Of a stretch of DNA of 64,000 nucleotides, positions 53,404 to 62,343 are shown in pieces. The position numbers were made by a program, and so were the translations under genes. Each line of letters starts with the position of its first letter. Position 1 is the first letter of the stretch. Under the pieces are notes generated by a model. It did no database searches. It was given only the letters and a program-made list of their open reading frames with translations, and had not been told where the DNA came from. Source of the DNA: Methylotenera_A sp040387515 (lineage in GTDB: Bacteria > Pseudomonadota > Gammaproteobacteria > Burkholderiales > Methylophilaceae); NCBI GenBank assembly GCA_040387515.1, contig JAZKDP010000024.1, positions 1-64,000 of the forward strand. The letters run 5' to 3'.

Positions 53404-56073
53404 ATGACCTCGAACACGCAAAACAATTTAGTAGAAACCGATCCATTAGAGACACAGGAATGGTTAGATGCACTTACCGCCGTTATAGAAAATGAAGGCA
53501 CAGAACGTGCTCACTTTTTACTAGAAGCCATGATTGACAAGGCGCGTCGCTCAGGTAGCAACTTGCCTTACAACGCCACAACCGCTTATGTAAATACAAT
53601 CCCAACCCATCTGCAGCAACGCTTGCCAGGAGATCCAGAATTGGAGCGCCGCGTCCGTGCCTTAGTGCGCTGGAATGCGATTATGACAGTGTTACGCAGC
53701 AACGAAAAATCGCCAGGTGTTGGCGGGCATATTGCCAGTTTTCAATCTGCTGCAACTCTATACGACACTGGCTTTAACTATTTCTTCCGCGCACCAAGCG
53801 AAGGTTTCGGTGGCGATTGCGTGTACTTTCAAGGTCACTCATCGCCAGGCGTTTATGCGCGCGCGTTTATAGAGGGGCTAATTCCTGAAGATAAAATGGA
53901 TAACTTCCGTCAAGAGACTGGCGGCAATGGTTTATCAAGTTATCCACACCCATGGTTAATGCCTGATTTCTGGCAATTTCCAACAGTTTCAATGGGCTTA
54001 GGTCCAATTCAAGGCATTTACCAAGCACGCTTTCTAAAATATATGCATGACCGCGGCATCGCTGACACTAGTGACCGTAAAGTGTGGGTATTCTGTGGCG
54101 ATGGTGAAATGGACGAGCCGGAATCATTGGGCGCGATTTCTTTAGCTTCGCGCGAAAAATTAGACAATTTGATCTTTGTGATTAACTGTAACCTGCAACG
54201 TTTAGACGGCCCGGTTCGCGGCAATGGTAAGATCATTCAAGAATTAGAGTCTGATTTCCGTGGTTCTGGCTGGAATGTATTAAAAGTCGTTTGGGGTTCA
54301 TATTGGGATCCATTACTAGCCATGGACAAAGACGGTATTCTAAAAAAACGCATGGAAGAATGCGTTGATGGCGAATACCAAAACTTCAAAGCTAAAGGTG
54401 GCGCGTATACGCGTGAACATTTCTTTGGCAAATATCCAGAGTTAAGAGAGATGGTCGCAGCGATGAGTGACCAAGACATTTGGCGCCTGAACCGTGGCGG
54501 TCACGACCCACATAAAGTGTATGCCGCATACCATTCAGCGGTGAACCATAAAGGCCAACCAACCGTCATCTTAGCTAAAACTGTTAAAGGTTATGGCATG
54601 GGAGATGCCGGCGAAGGTCAAAATACTACGCATCAACAAAAAAGCATGGATATTGAGTCACTGAAAAAATTCCGTGATCGTTTTGATTTGCCGATTACCG
54701 ATGAACAGGTTGAAAACTTAAGCTTCTACAAGCCTGCGGAAGATTCGCCAGAAGTGAAATACATGGCTGAACGCCGTGCTGCGATGGGTGGTTTTGTGCC
54801 ACAACGTCGTCGCAAAGGCAATGAATTAACTGTGCCAGCATTATCTGCTTTTGAAAACATGTTAACTGCCACTGGTGAGCGCGAAATATCGACGACTATG
54901 GCTTTTGTACGTATCTTATCGACACTTTTACGCGATAAAACGCTGGGCAAATTTGTGGTGCCAATCGTGCCAGACGAAGCACGCACATTCGGCATGGAAG
55001 GCATGTTCCGTCAATTGGGAATTTATTCGCATTTGGGTCAGTTATATGAGCCAATGGATTCTGACCAAGTGATGTATTACAAAGAATCTAAAGACGGCCA
55101 AATTTTAGAAGAAGGTATTAACGAAGCGGGTTCATTCTCAAGCTGGATCGCTGCGGCGACATCGTACAGCGTAACTGGCGTGCAGATGATTCCGTTCTAT
55201 ATCTTCTACTCCATGTTCGGTTTCCAACGTATTGGCGACTTGGCTTGGGCAGCCGGCGATAGCCGTGCACGTGGCTTCTTGCTTGGCGCAACAGCAGGCA
55301 GAACAACATTAAACGGTGAAGGTTTACAACATGAAGATGGCCATAGCCACTTAATGTCTGCCACGATTCCAAATTGCATCTCCTACGACCCAACATTTGC
55401 TTATGAATTAGCCGTCATCATTCAAGAAGGCTTGCGCCGTATGGTGCAAAATCAAGAAGATGTGTATTACTACATCACCTTGATGAATGAAAATTATAGC
55501 CACCCTGCACTACCTGCAGGTGCTGAACAAGGCATACTTAAAGGTTTGTACAGCTTCAGCAAATCGAAAGCGAAAGGCGAAAAAGTACAATTGATGGGTA
55601 GCGGCGTAATCTTGCGTGAAGTGATTGCGGCAGCCGAATTACTGGAAAAAGACTGGGACGTATCAGCTGATGTATGGAGTGCAACCAGCTTCACCGAACT
55701 ACGCCGCGAAGGCTTGGATTGCGAACGTTGGAATATGCTGAACCCTGAAAAACCACAACGCCTGAATTATGTCGCGGAATGTTTAAAAGACGCAAAAGGT
55801 CCAGTTATCGCTTCAACCGATTACATGAAAAGCTTTGCTGAGCAAATTCAACGCTTTGTACCGAATAAATTCGTCGCGCTGGGTACTGACGGTTATGGCC
55901 GTTCTGACAGCCGCGAAGCTTTGCGCGATTTCTTTGAGGTGGATGCACGTTACATCACAGTCGCCGCATTAAAAGCGTTGAGTGATGAAGGCAAATTGCC
56001 AGCCGCTAAAGTAGCGGAAGCGGTTAAAAAATATAAACTGGATGCAAACAAACCAAATCCAACAACGGTTTAA
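53404..56073 (+). CDS. aceE: Pyruvate dehydrogenase E1 component, homodimeric
   Basis: The 889-residue thiamine-diphosphate enzyme decarboxylates pyruvate and acetylates lipoyl groups of AceF. The TPP motif GDGEMDEPESLGAI...NCNLQRLDG is clear, and length matches E. coli AceE (887). The C-terminal transketolase-like domains contain EGLQHEDGHSH and GTDGYGRSDSR. The frame opens at 53341, but the ATG at 53404 (MTSNTQNN) follows GGAGA and fits the family. aceF begins 34 bases downstream. Confidence 0.97.
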   Translation: MTSNTQNNLVETDPLETQEWLDALTAVIENEGTERAHFLLEAMIDKARRSGSNLPYNATTAYVNTIPTHLQQRLPGDPELERRVRALVRWNAIMTVLRSNEKSPGVGGHIASFQSAATLYDTGFNYFFRAPSEGFGGDCVYFQGHSSPGVYARAFIEGLIPEDKMDNFRQETGGNGLSSYPHPWLMPDFWQFPTVSMGLGPIQGIYQARFLKYMHDRGIADTSDRKVWVFCGDGEMDEPESLGAISLASREKLDNLIFVINCNLQRLDGPVRGNGKIIQELESDFRGSGWNVLKVVWGSYWDPLLAMDKDGILKKRMEECVDGEYQNFKAKGGAYTREHFFGKYPELREMVAAMSDQDIWRLNRGGHDPHKVYAAYHSAVNHKGQPTVILAKTVKGYGMGDAGEGQNTTHQQKSMDIESLKKFRDRFDLPITDEQVENLSFYKPAEDSPEVKYMAERRAAMGGFVPQRRRKGNELTVPALSAFENMLTATGEREISTTMAFVRILSTLLRDKTLGKFVVPIVPDEARTFGMEGMFRQLGIYSHLGQLYEPMDSDQVMYYKESKDGQILEEGINEAGSFSSWIAAATSYSVTGVQMIPFYIFYSMFGFQRIGDLAWAAGDSRARGFLLGATAGRTTLNGEGLQHEDGHSHLMSATIPNCISYDPTFAYELAVIIQEGLRRMVQNQEDVYYYITLMNENYSHPALPAGAEQGILKGLYSFSKSKAKGEKVQLMGSGVILREVIAAAELLEKDWDVSADVWSATSFTELRREGLDCERWNMLNPEKPQRLNYVAECLKDAKGPVIASTDYMKSFAEQIQRFVPNKFVALGTDGYGRSDSREALRDFFEVDARYITVAALKALSDEGKLPAAKVAEAVKKYKLDANKPNPTTV

Positions 56074-56107
56074 TGCTTAAATTAAGGCCTGCTGGCTGGA
56101 GTTAATA

Positions 56108-57451
56108 ATGAGTTTACAAGATGTTTTAGTGCCCGATATTGGCAACTTTGATAGTGTTGATGTGATTGAAGTGCTGGTAAAAGCAGGTGACACGATTGCC
56201 AAGGACGATTCACTGCTTACCGTAGAGTCTGACAAAGCGTCTATGGATATTCCTGCGCCATTTGCTGGCGTGGTTAAAGAAGTTAAATTAAAAGTGGGCG
56301 ACAAAATCGCACAAGGCCATTTGATTTTAACTTTAGAAGCGGATGCTGTCGAAAGTAAACCAGCACCTGTTGAGCCAAAAGTAGCGCCAACTGCCCCAGC
56401 TAACGCACCAAAAGAAGCGATTGCGGCAGCGATTCCAGAGCCATCACGCCCTGCTCCAGAACCACCAAAACAAGTACAGCCTGCACACCAACCTTTGCCA
56501 GTGGGTGAAAGCGTAGTGGTTAATGACGGGAAAACTTCGCACGCCAGCCCATCTGTGCGTAAGTTTGCACGTGAATTAGGTGTTAACTTAGCGTTAATAA
56601 AAGGTTCCGCTGCAAAAAATCGCATTACACAAGCCGATGTACAAGCATTTGTTAAAGGCGAACTTGCCAAACCACGCACAGAAAACATGGGTGCTGGCTT
56701 AGGTAGCCTTGCTACCCTTCCAATGCCAGTGATCGATTTCAGCCAGTTTGGCAATATTGAAAACAAACCGCTGTCACGCATTAAAAAAATATCTGGCGCA
56801 AACCTACACAGAAACTGGGTGACTGCACCACATGTCACGCAATTTGACCAAGCAGATATTACGGATCTAGAAGACTTTAGAAAGTCTATGCAAGCGGATG
56901 CTGAGAAACGTGGCGTCAAACTGACTATGTTGGCATTTTTAATTAAAGCATCTGTCAACGCATTAAAAGCTTATCCTAATTTCAATTCATCGCTTTCACC
57001 TGATGGCGATAGTTTGATTTTAAAGAATTACTTCAATATCGGCTTTGCCTGCGATACGCCAGACGGTTTAGTGGTGCCAGTAGTGAAAGATGTGCAGCAA
57101 AAAGATGTGCTGGATATTGCACGCGATCTGGGCGAATTATCCACCAAAGCGCGCGAGCGCAAGTTAAAAGTAGAGGAAATGCAAGGCGGTTGCTTTACTA
57201 TTTCGAGTCTTGGTGGCATTGGCGGCACTATGTTTACGCCAATCATTAACTGCCCGGAAGTAGCGATTTTAGGTGTTTCACGCTCATCCATGCAGCCAAT
57301 TTATAATGAAAAAACCAAGTCTTTTGAACCACGTTTAATCTTACCGATGTCACTTTCTTACGACCATCGCGTGGTTGATGGTGCCGATGGTGCACGCTTT
57401 ACCAGCCATATGCGCATGATGTTATCTGACGTACGTCGCTTATTGCTTTAG
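56108..57451 (+). CDS. aceF: Dihydrolipoyllysine-residue acetyltransferase (pyruvate dehydrogenase E2)
   Basis: The 447-residue E2 has one lipoyl domain (about 3-77, lipoyl-Lys K43 in ESDKASM) and a Pro/Ala-rich hinge. The E3/E1-binding domain (about 140-178) contains SPSVRKFARELGV, and the catalytic domain (about 215-447) has DHRVVDG with the active His near 420. It transfers acetyl to CoA and forms the complex core. Many betaproteobacterial E2s have one or more lipoyl domains; here another is carried by Lpd. A weak hairpin follows the stop. Confidence 0.96.
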   Translation: MSLQDVLVPDIGNFDSVDVIEVLVKAGDTIAKDDSLLTVESDKASMDIPAPFAGVVKEVKLKVGDKIAQGHLILTLEADAVESKPAPVEPKVAPTAPANAPKEAIAAAIPEPSRPAPEPPKQVQPAHQPLPVGESVVVNDGKTSHASPSVRKFARELGVNLALIKGSAAKNRITQADVQAFVKGELAKPRTENMGAGLGSLATLPMPVIDFSQFGNIENKPLSRIKKISGANLHRNWVTAPHVTQFDQADITDLEDFRKSMQADAEKRGVKLTMLAFLIKASVNALKAYPNFNSSLSPDGDSLILKNYFNIGFACDTPDGLVVPVVKDVQQKDVLDIARDLGELSTKARERKLKVEEMQGGCFTISSLGGIGGTMFTPIINCPEVAILGVSRSSMQPIYNEKTKSFEPRLILPMSLSYDHRVVDGADGARFTSHMRMMLSDVRRLLL

Positions 57452-57469
57452 AACAACTGCAACAAAAAA

Positions 57470-57488
57470 TCGCACTGTTTTAGTGCGA
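57470..57488 (+). terminator. Possible weak terminator after aceF
   Basis: A 7-bp stem TCGCACT/AGTGCGA with a 5-base loop lies 19 bases after the aceF stop. It has no real T run, so termination may be partial and the downstream genes might be reached by read-through. Confidence 0.4.
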
Positions 57489-57645
57489 AATTCTTAAAAC
57501 CATCCATTAATCTGCTATTTTTGCAGCTTAATGGATGTAAATCCGTCCAAATCCCCTGTAACTCTGTCTGATCAAACTGGTACGACTATTGCTAAGTATT
57601 ATTAAGCGCGCATTTTTGCTTGATGACTAACGATTGGGGATTATC

Positions 57646-58695
57646 ATGACTGTGTTTGTTCCTAAGTTTGTTCCCGCATTATTCTTTTCCACTGGACTAC
57701 TTTTAGGCTTGTCTTTACTAACAGCAACGCCTATCTATGCTGAACCAATAGACGAGTTAGTACAAAGAATCAGTACTCATGTCGTAAAAGTGCAAGTGGC
57801 TCTTACCAATGGTGCTTACGGGTTGGGTTCTGGCGTGGTGGTGGCAAAAGACCAAGTAGTCACCAATTGCCATGTTATCGCTAATGCAGTGTCCGTCAGC
57901 GTGAATACCAATAATGAAAACTATAGCGCCAGCGCAATTAAATCAGATTGGCACCACGATTTATGCATATTAAAAACGGAAGGTTTAATCACACCAGCAG
58001 CCAATATTGGGTCTAGCGAAGACCTTAAATACGAGCAGCCCGTTTATACGGTCGGTTTTGCCAGTTTTTCACCACGTCCAAATGGTACTTTTGGCTTTGT
58101 CAAAGGGCTGTATCCAATGGATGATAGTGTGGTTATCAGAGCCAGCAACGCTTTCAGGCTAGGCGATAGTGGCGGCGGCATGTTTGATGAAGCTGGCAAT
58201 CTCGTTGGAATCATCACGGTTAAAAGTCCAGGTCGCAATGCCTTTTACTACAATATGTCTGTCGAATGGGTGAAAAAACTCCTCAATCAACCGGAACAAA
58301 GCGTCACTAGTATGGGTGAGTTAGCATTCTGGGCAGAGCCTGAAGAAAAGTGGCCATTCTTTATGCGTGTTGTACATCCACTTAAAACTGAAAATTGGGC
58401 AGAGCTAAATAAAATTGCGACAAAGTGGGTAGAAAAAGAGCCTAATACGATTGAGGCTTTGTATTATTGTGCCGTGGCAGAATATAGCTTGAAAAATATC
58501 GTTTATGCAGAGCTACATTTAAAACAAGTGGTTGCAACTAATAGTAATCACGCAAGTGCACTTTATTATTTGGGCTTGATTGCAGAGCAAAACGGCAAAC
58601 GGATTGAAGCGTTAAATATGGTTGCTGTGCTGAATGTTTTAGACATAACAGCCGCAAACGATCTTAAATCTGCAATGGGCATTAAAGTAGAGTAA
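57646..58695 (+). CDS. Exported trypsin-like serine protease with C-terminal TPR-like region
   Basis: The 349-residue protein has a signal peptide (about 1-32, IYA-EP) and an S1/HtrA-like protease domain (about 35-220). The triad is complete: H76 in TNCHVI, D105 in HHDLCIL and S175 in GDSGGGMF. The C-terminal third (about 255-345) shows helical TPR-like pairs (EALYYCAVAEYSL, SALYYLGLIAEQNG) instead of PDZ domains. The ATG at 57646 follows GGGGA; a TTG at 57634 is less likely. It lies between aceF and lpd and ends at a strong terminator, so any tie to pyruvate dehydrogenase is positional only. Confidence 0.85.
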   Translation: MTVFVPKFVPALFFSTGLLLGLSLLTATPIYAEPIDELVQRISTHVVKVQVALTNGAYGLGSGVVVAKDQVVTNCHVIANAVSVSVNTNNENYSASAIKSDWHHDLCILKTEGLITPAANIGSSEDLKYEQPVYTVGFASFSPRPNGTFGFVKGLYPMDDSVVIRASNAFRLGDSGGGMFDEAGNLVGIITVKSPGRNAFYYNMSVEWVKKLLNQPEQSVTSMGELAFWAEPEEKWPFFMRVVHPLKTENWAELNKIATKWVEKEPNTIEALYYCAVAEYSLKNIVYAELHLKQVVATNSNHASALYYLGLIAEQNGKRIEALNMVAVLNVLDITAANDLKSAMGIKVE

Positions 58696-58742
58696 GCGTA
58701 ATTTCAGTCTAAATATCCACTTAATTTGCCACAATTTAATTT

Positions 58743-58776
58743 TGCCTATAGTCCAGCCGAATCTGGACTATAGGCA
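58743..58776 (+). terminator. Strong terminator after the serine protease gene
   Basis: A perfect 14-bp stem (TGCCTATAGTCCAG with its complement) and a 6-base loop are followed by TTTT. It lies 48 bases past the stop and isolates lpd from upstream transcription. Confidence 0.88.
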
Positions 58777-58856
58777 TTTTCTATTGAACTTCAAACATAA
58801 GCCTTGCACGCTACATTCGCCAATTAATCCATTTCTGCTCTAACTAAAGCTCTGTT

Positions 58857-58885
58857 TTGAAAGCTGCCCTTTTAAAGCTTAAAAC
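58857..58885 (+). promoter_or_regulatory. Candidate lpd promoter
   Basis: TTGAAA (58857-58862), a 17-base spacer and TAAAAC (58880-58885) lie downstream of the terminator and 57 bases before the lpd ATG. This placement supports separate lpd transcription, though the -10 is imperfect. Confidence 0.4.
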
Positions 58886-58941
58886 TCGCACTTTAATGAT
58901 AAAATCACTCTAATTTATTTAGGTGCAAACAAAGGGTAAGC

Positions 58942-60717
58942 ATGAGCGATTTAGTGGATGTATTAGTCCCCGATATTGGCAATTTTGACAGCGTTGATAT
59001 CATCGAAGTATTAATAAAAGTCGGTGACACCATCGCCAAAGAAGATTCATTAATCACGGTTGAGTCAGATAAAGCATCGATGGATATTCCATCTTCGCAT
59101 GACGGCGTAGTGAAAGAAATAAAAGTCAAAGTGGGCGATAAAGTGGCTAAAGGTTCAGCGATTCTGGTTATTGAAGCTGTCGTTACAGCCACACAAAATA
59201 CAATCGCAGCTAAGCCAGAAACGCCAGTTTCAGAAAGCACAACAAGTGCTGCTACTCCTACAGTTGTGGCGAACCAGAAAGCAGTTCCAGCAACTGGCGA
59301 CAGCGATATTAATACACAAGTCGTTGTTCTAGGCTCTGGTCCTGGCGGTTATACCGCTGCTTTCCGCGCCGCAGATATTGGCCTAAAAGTTGTATTGATC
59401 GAACGTTATCCTACATTAGGCGGCGTTTGTTTAAACGTAGGCTGCATACCTTCTAAAGCGTTATTACATACTGCTAAAGTGATCACAGAAGCTGAAGAAA
59501 CGGCACATCATGGCGTTAGCTTTAGTTCGCCAAATATTGATTTAGACGTGCTACGCAATTGGAAAAGCAACGATGTCGTCGCCAAACTCACGGGCGGCCT
59601 AGCGCAAATGGCAAAACAGCGTGGCGTTACCGTTGTTGTAGGTGTTGGCGCATTTACCAGCGCAAATCAAATTGCAGTCACCGATAACGCTGGTAAAGTC
59701 ACAACTGTTGGCTTTGAAAACGCTATTATCGCAGCAGGTTCACAAGCGACTAAATTCCCTGGTGCACCAGATGATGAGCGCATCATGGATTCAACTGGCG
59801 CATTAGCTTTGGCTGATATTCCTAAACGCATGCTCGTTATTGGCGGCGGTATCATTGGTTTGGAAATGGGTACAGTGTATGACGCTCTCGGTACCAAAGT
59901 AAGTGTGGTCGAATTTATGGACGGCTTGGTACAAGGCTGCGACCGTGATTTAGTACGTCCATTGCAAAAACGTATGGAAAAACGCTTTGAAAAAATCATG
60001 CTTTCAACCAAAGTAGCAAAAATGGAAGCCAAAAAAGACGGTATTCATGTGAGTTTCGAAGGTGAAGAAGCACCGAAAGAACCTCAAATCTACGATCGCG
60101 TTTTAGTCTCAATCGGTCGCCGTCCAAATGGTAAAAACATTGGTGCAGAATTAGCCAGTGTTGCTGTAGATGAGCGCGGATTTATCGCAGTCGATAAACA
60201 AATGCGCACAAACGTACCGCATATCTTCGCCATTGGCGATATCGTCGGCCAACCCATGCTGGCGCACAAAGCCACGCATGAAGGTAAAGTCGCAGCTGAA
60301 GTAATTGCTGGCCATAAAGTAGAGTTTCAAGCTGCATGCATTCCATCCGTTGCGTATACAGACCCAGAAATCGCTTGGGCTGGTGTGACGGAAATTGAAG
60401 CAAAAGCCAAAGGCATTGATTACGAAAAAGCCAGCTTTCCTTGGGCAGCCAGCGGCCGTGCCATATCGATTGCACGTACAGAAGGCGCAACTAAACTGAT
60501 TTTTGACAAAACCACACATCGTTTAATTGGCGCAGGCATTGTGGGTGTAAACGCAGGTGAGTTATTGGCAGAAGCCGTTTTGGCCATTGAAATGGGTGCC
60601 GATGCGCACGATCTAGGCTTAACCATTCACGCACATCCTACATTGTCAGAAACAATTTGCTTCGCGGCAGAAATGAAAGAAGGCACGATAACCGATTTGT
60701 ATATCAAGAAAAGGTAG
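58942..60717 (+). CDS. lpdA: Dihydrolipoyl dehydrogenase with N-terminal lipoyl domain
   Basis: The 591-residue flavoenzyme reoxidises dihydrolipoamide of the 2-oxoacid dehydrogenases with NAD+. An N-terminal lipoyl domain (about 1-78, K44 in ESDKASM) is joined by an Ala/Thr-rich linker to the E3 core (about 115-591). The core has the FAD motif LGSGPGGYTAA, redox disulfide GGVCLNVGCIPSK and C-terminal HAHPTLSE. E3 with an extra lipoyl domain is typical of betaproteobacteria such as Neisseria and Cupriavidus. The lipoyl domain is very similar to that of AceF. AAGGG precedes the ATG. Confidence 0.97.
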   Translation: MSDLVDVLVPDIGNFDSVDIIEVLIKVGDTIAKEDSLITVESDKASMDIPSSHDGVVKEIKVKVGDKVAKGSAILVIEAVVTATQNTIAAKPETPVSESTTSAATPTVVANQKAVPATGDSDINTQVVVLGSGPGGYTAAFRAADIGLKVVLIERYPTLGGVCLNVGCIPSKALLHTAKVITEAEETAHHGVSFSSPNIDLDVLRNWKSNDVVAKLTGGLAQMAKQRGVTVVVGVGAFTSANQIAVTDNAGKVTTVGFENAIIAAGSQATKFPGAPDDERIMDSTGALALADIPKRMLVIGGGIIGLEMGTVYDALGTKVSVVEFMDGLVQGCDRDLVRPLQKRMEKRFEKIMLSTKVAKMEAKKDGIHVSFEGEEAPKEPQIYDRVLVSIGRRPNGKNIGAELASVAVDERGFIAVDKQMRTNVPHIFAIGDIVGQPMLAHKATHEGKVAAEVIAGHKVEFQAACIPSVAYTDPEIAWAGVTEIEAKAKGIDYEKASFPWAASGRAISIARTEGATKLIFDKTTHRLIGAGIVGVNAGELLAEAVLAIEMGADAHDLGLTIHAHPTLSETICFAAEMKEGTITDLYIKKR

Positions 60718-60817
60718 TCGCTTACCTGTACAACGTTTAATCATTGTATTCGAGCAAATTATTAATCAGGTAATAATGAGTCACAAATAGCCAAATGGCT
60801 ATCCAGATGAGGGAAGC

Positions 60818-60858
60818 TTCCTCTGTATTGTTTAGTTAACCCTAACAATGCAGAGGAA
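60818..60858. repeat. Long intergenic hairpin between lpdA and the SPOR-like gene
   Basis: A 15-bp stem, TTCCTCTGTATTGTT with AACAATGCAGAGGAA, has one G-U pair in the + strand RNA and an 11-base loop. No T run follows. It is the most structured element in the 205-base convergent gap at 60718-60922, and may be a transcript-end or processing hairpin. Confidence 0.6.
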
Positions 60859-60922
60859 ATGCAACTCCAACTAGCTTGGACTAAATTATTCGCTTAAAAA
60901 AGTGTGCCGTTATTAAAAATTC

Positions 60923-61588
60923 TTAAGAACACGCAGCCACTCTAAGCTCACTACCTACAAATTCTGGGCTGATTTTTTGTAATTCCAATGCAGCTTCTGG
61001 TGTAACCGCTTTAATCAGTAAGCTAGAAATATTTTTGCCTGGGCTACGCAAGGCTTTAGTCGCGCCTTTTACTCCTTTGGCTAGTAAATCGTTTAGCAAA
61101 TTGGTGGCCAATTTTTCATCTTGAAACAGCCCAAAAGAAATCGCATGGCGCCACTGCGAGTCTTGCACAATAAATATCTCGCCTACTCCCAGCGCCTTAA
61201 TTTCATCTGCTTTTTCTTGCGCAAGTTTTGCATTTTTTAAAGGTGGATAATATACCCAAAAACGTCTACCAGTTTGAGGCGGTTCACTTTGTTTGGCAAT
61301 GCTATCCAAGCCCAACTTAACCAAAGCCACTTGCGCCGATGGCAAATTACTCGGCGTAAAATTGCCCCATTCATAGCAACTAATGCCAGACGGCTCTACC
61401 GCCGCAACCACTGGCAACGCAGGTACTTTTTTAGGCATGGCCTCTAGCGCTTTTTGGTCTAATATCTTGAGCTTCTCTGGGCTAATCGCTGGGCGGGTTT
61501 CACTCGGTTTTGGTGCAATCACATTTAAGTTAAAGTAACCCAATAATCCAACATTAATCAATAGCAATAACCATAACAACCACTTCAT
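60923..61588 (-). CDS. Membrane-anchored SPOR-like protein
   Basis: The 221-residue protein has an N-terminal membrane segment (about 3-24) and a periplasmic part. It resembles a SPOR fold (about 105-185, with FWVYYPPL, AQEKADEIKALGVGEIFIV and ISFGLFQDEKLA), which binds denuded septal peptidoglycan. The SPOR assignment is by pattern and not certain. Its ATG overlaps the coaX stop by four bases, so the two are translationally coupled, and a similar order after coaX occurs in related betaproteobacteria. Confidence 0.65.
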   Translation of the reverse strand: MKWLLWLLLLINVGLLGYFNLNVIAPKPSETRPAISPEKLKILDQKALEAMPKKVPALPVVAAVEPSGISCYEWGNFTPSNLPSAQVALVKLGLDSIAKQSEPPQTGRRFWVYYPPLKNAKLAQEKADEIKALGVGEIFIVQDSQWRHAISFGLFQDEKLATNLLNDLLAKGVKGATKALRSPGKNISSLLIKAVTPEAALELQKISPEFVGSELRVAACS

Positions 61589-62343
61589 ATATATTCTTTC
61601 TCTAAGATTGCCAAGCCTTGCAGCACAAGGTTTTCCACAATCATAACCTGCTTTTCATTTGCTTTTAAATACGGCATTAATGTATCTGCAATTGTAGACG
61701 CATCGCCGCCGCTCATGATTATCATGGGTGGTAAATCACTGTGTTTTTGCAGTTGCTCAAACAGCATCATAATCGCCCCGATTACTGCATTTAAGCAACC
61801 CGTTTTTATAGCATCTTGTGTATTGGTAGGAAAAGTGCTGTAACTCCCCTCTCCCACATTTAATTGCGCCGTGTTGTGAGTTAATGCCGTTTGCATCAAA
61901 CGCAAACCTGGCATGATGGTGCCGCCTAAAAACAAGCCTGTATCTTCTTGCTCACTCTTAATGAGGCAATCAATCGTAATCGCTGTGCCCGCATTCACAA
62001 CCAAAGTCGCTTGTTGATTCATCTGCCAAGCGGCAATTAATGCCGCCCAGCGATCAGCGCCCAGCTTTTCAGCTTGCTCATACTGATTAATCACATGGCC
62101 AGCTTGATGCTTTGCAACAACGAAACGTGCATTTAATGGCGCAAGTAATTGCGAAATTTTCTGCGCGACCCCTTCCCCTGCCACGTTTGCAATCATCGCT
62201 TTACTGGCTTTTGAGGCAACTTGCGACAATGTAGATGCGCTTAAATCAGCATTCATGCAGGCTTCTGTCGCTTGCATTCTGCCCGCGTTATCGACCAACG
62301 CCCATTTGGTGCGTGTGTTACCGCTATCAATCACCAACAACAT
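61585..62343 (-). CDS. coaX: Type III pantothenate kinase
   Basis: The 252-residue enzyme phosphorylates pantothenate in the first step of CoA synthesis. It is an ASKHA-fold kinase with the N-terminal phosphate-binding motif DSGNTRTKWALVD and the pantothenate-site segment GADRWAALIAAW. NAGTAITIDCL follows. The ATG at 62343 has AAGG eight bases upstream; the GTG at 62352 overlaps that site and is less likely. The gene overlaps birA by 17 bases. Confidence 0.93.
   Translation of the reverse strand: MLLVIDSGNTRTKWALVDNAGRMQATEACMNADLSASTLSQVASKASKAMIANVAGEGVAQKISQLLAPLNARFVVAKHQAGHVINQYEQAEKLGADRWAALIAAWQMNQQATLVVNAGTAITIDCLIKSEQEDTGLFLGGTIMPGLRLMQTALTHNTAQLNVGEGSYSTFPTNTQDAIKTGCLNAVIGAIMMLFEQLQKHSDLPPMIIMSGGDASTIADTLMPYLKANEKQVMIVENLVLQGLAILEKEYI

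Noticed and set aside
56077..56958. 293-codon minus-strand ORF over aceF
   Set aside because: It is antisense to the aceF lipoyl and hinge regions. A similar shadow at 58905-59240 over lpd arises because the two lipoyl domains are alike.
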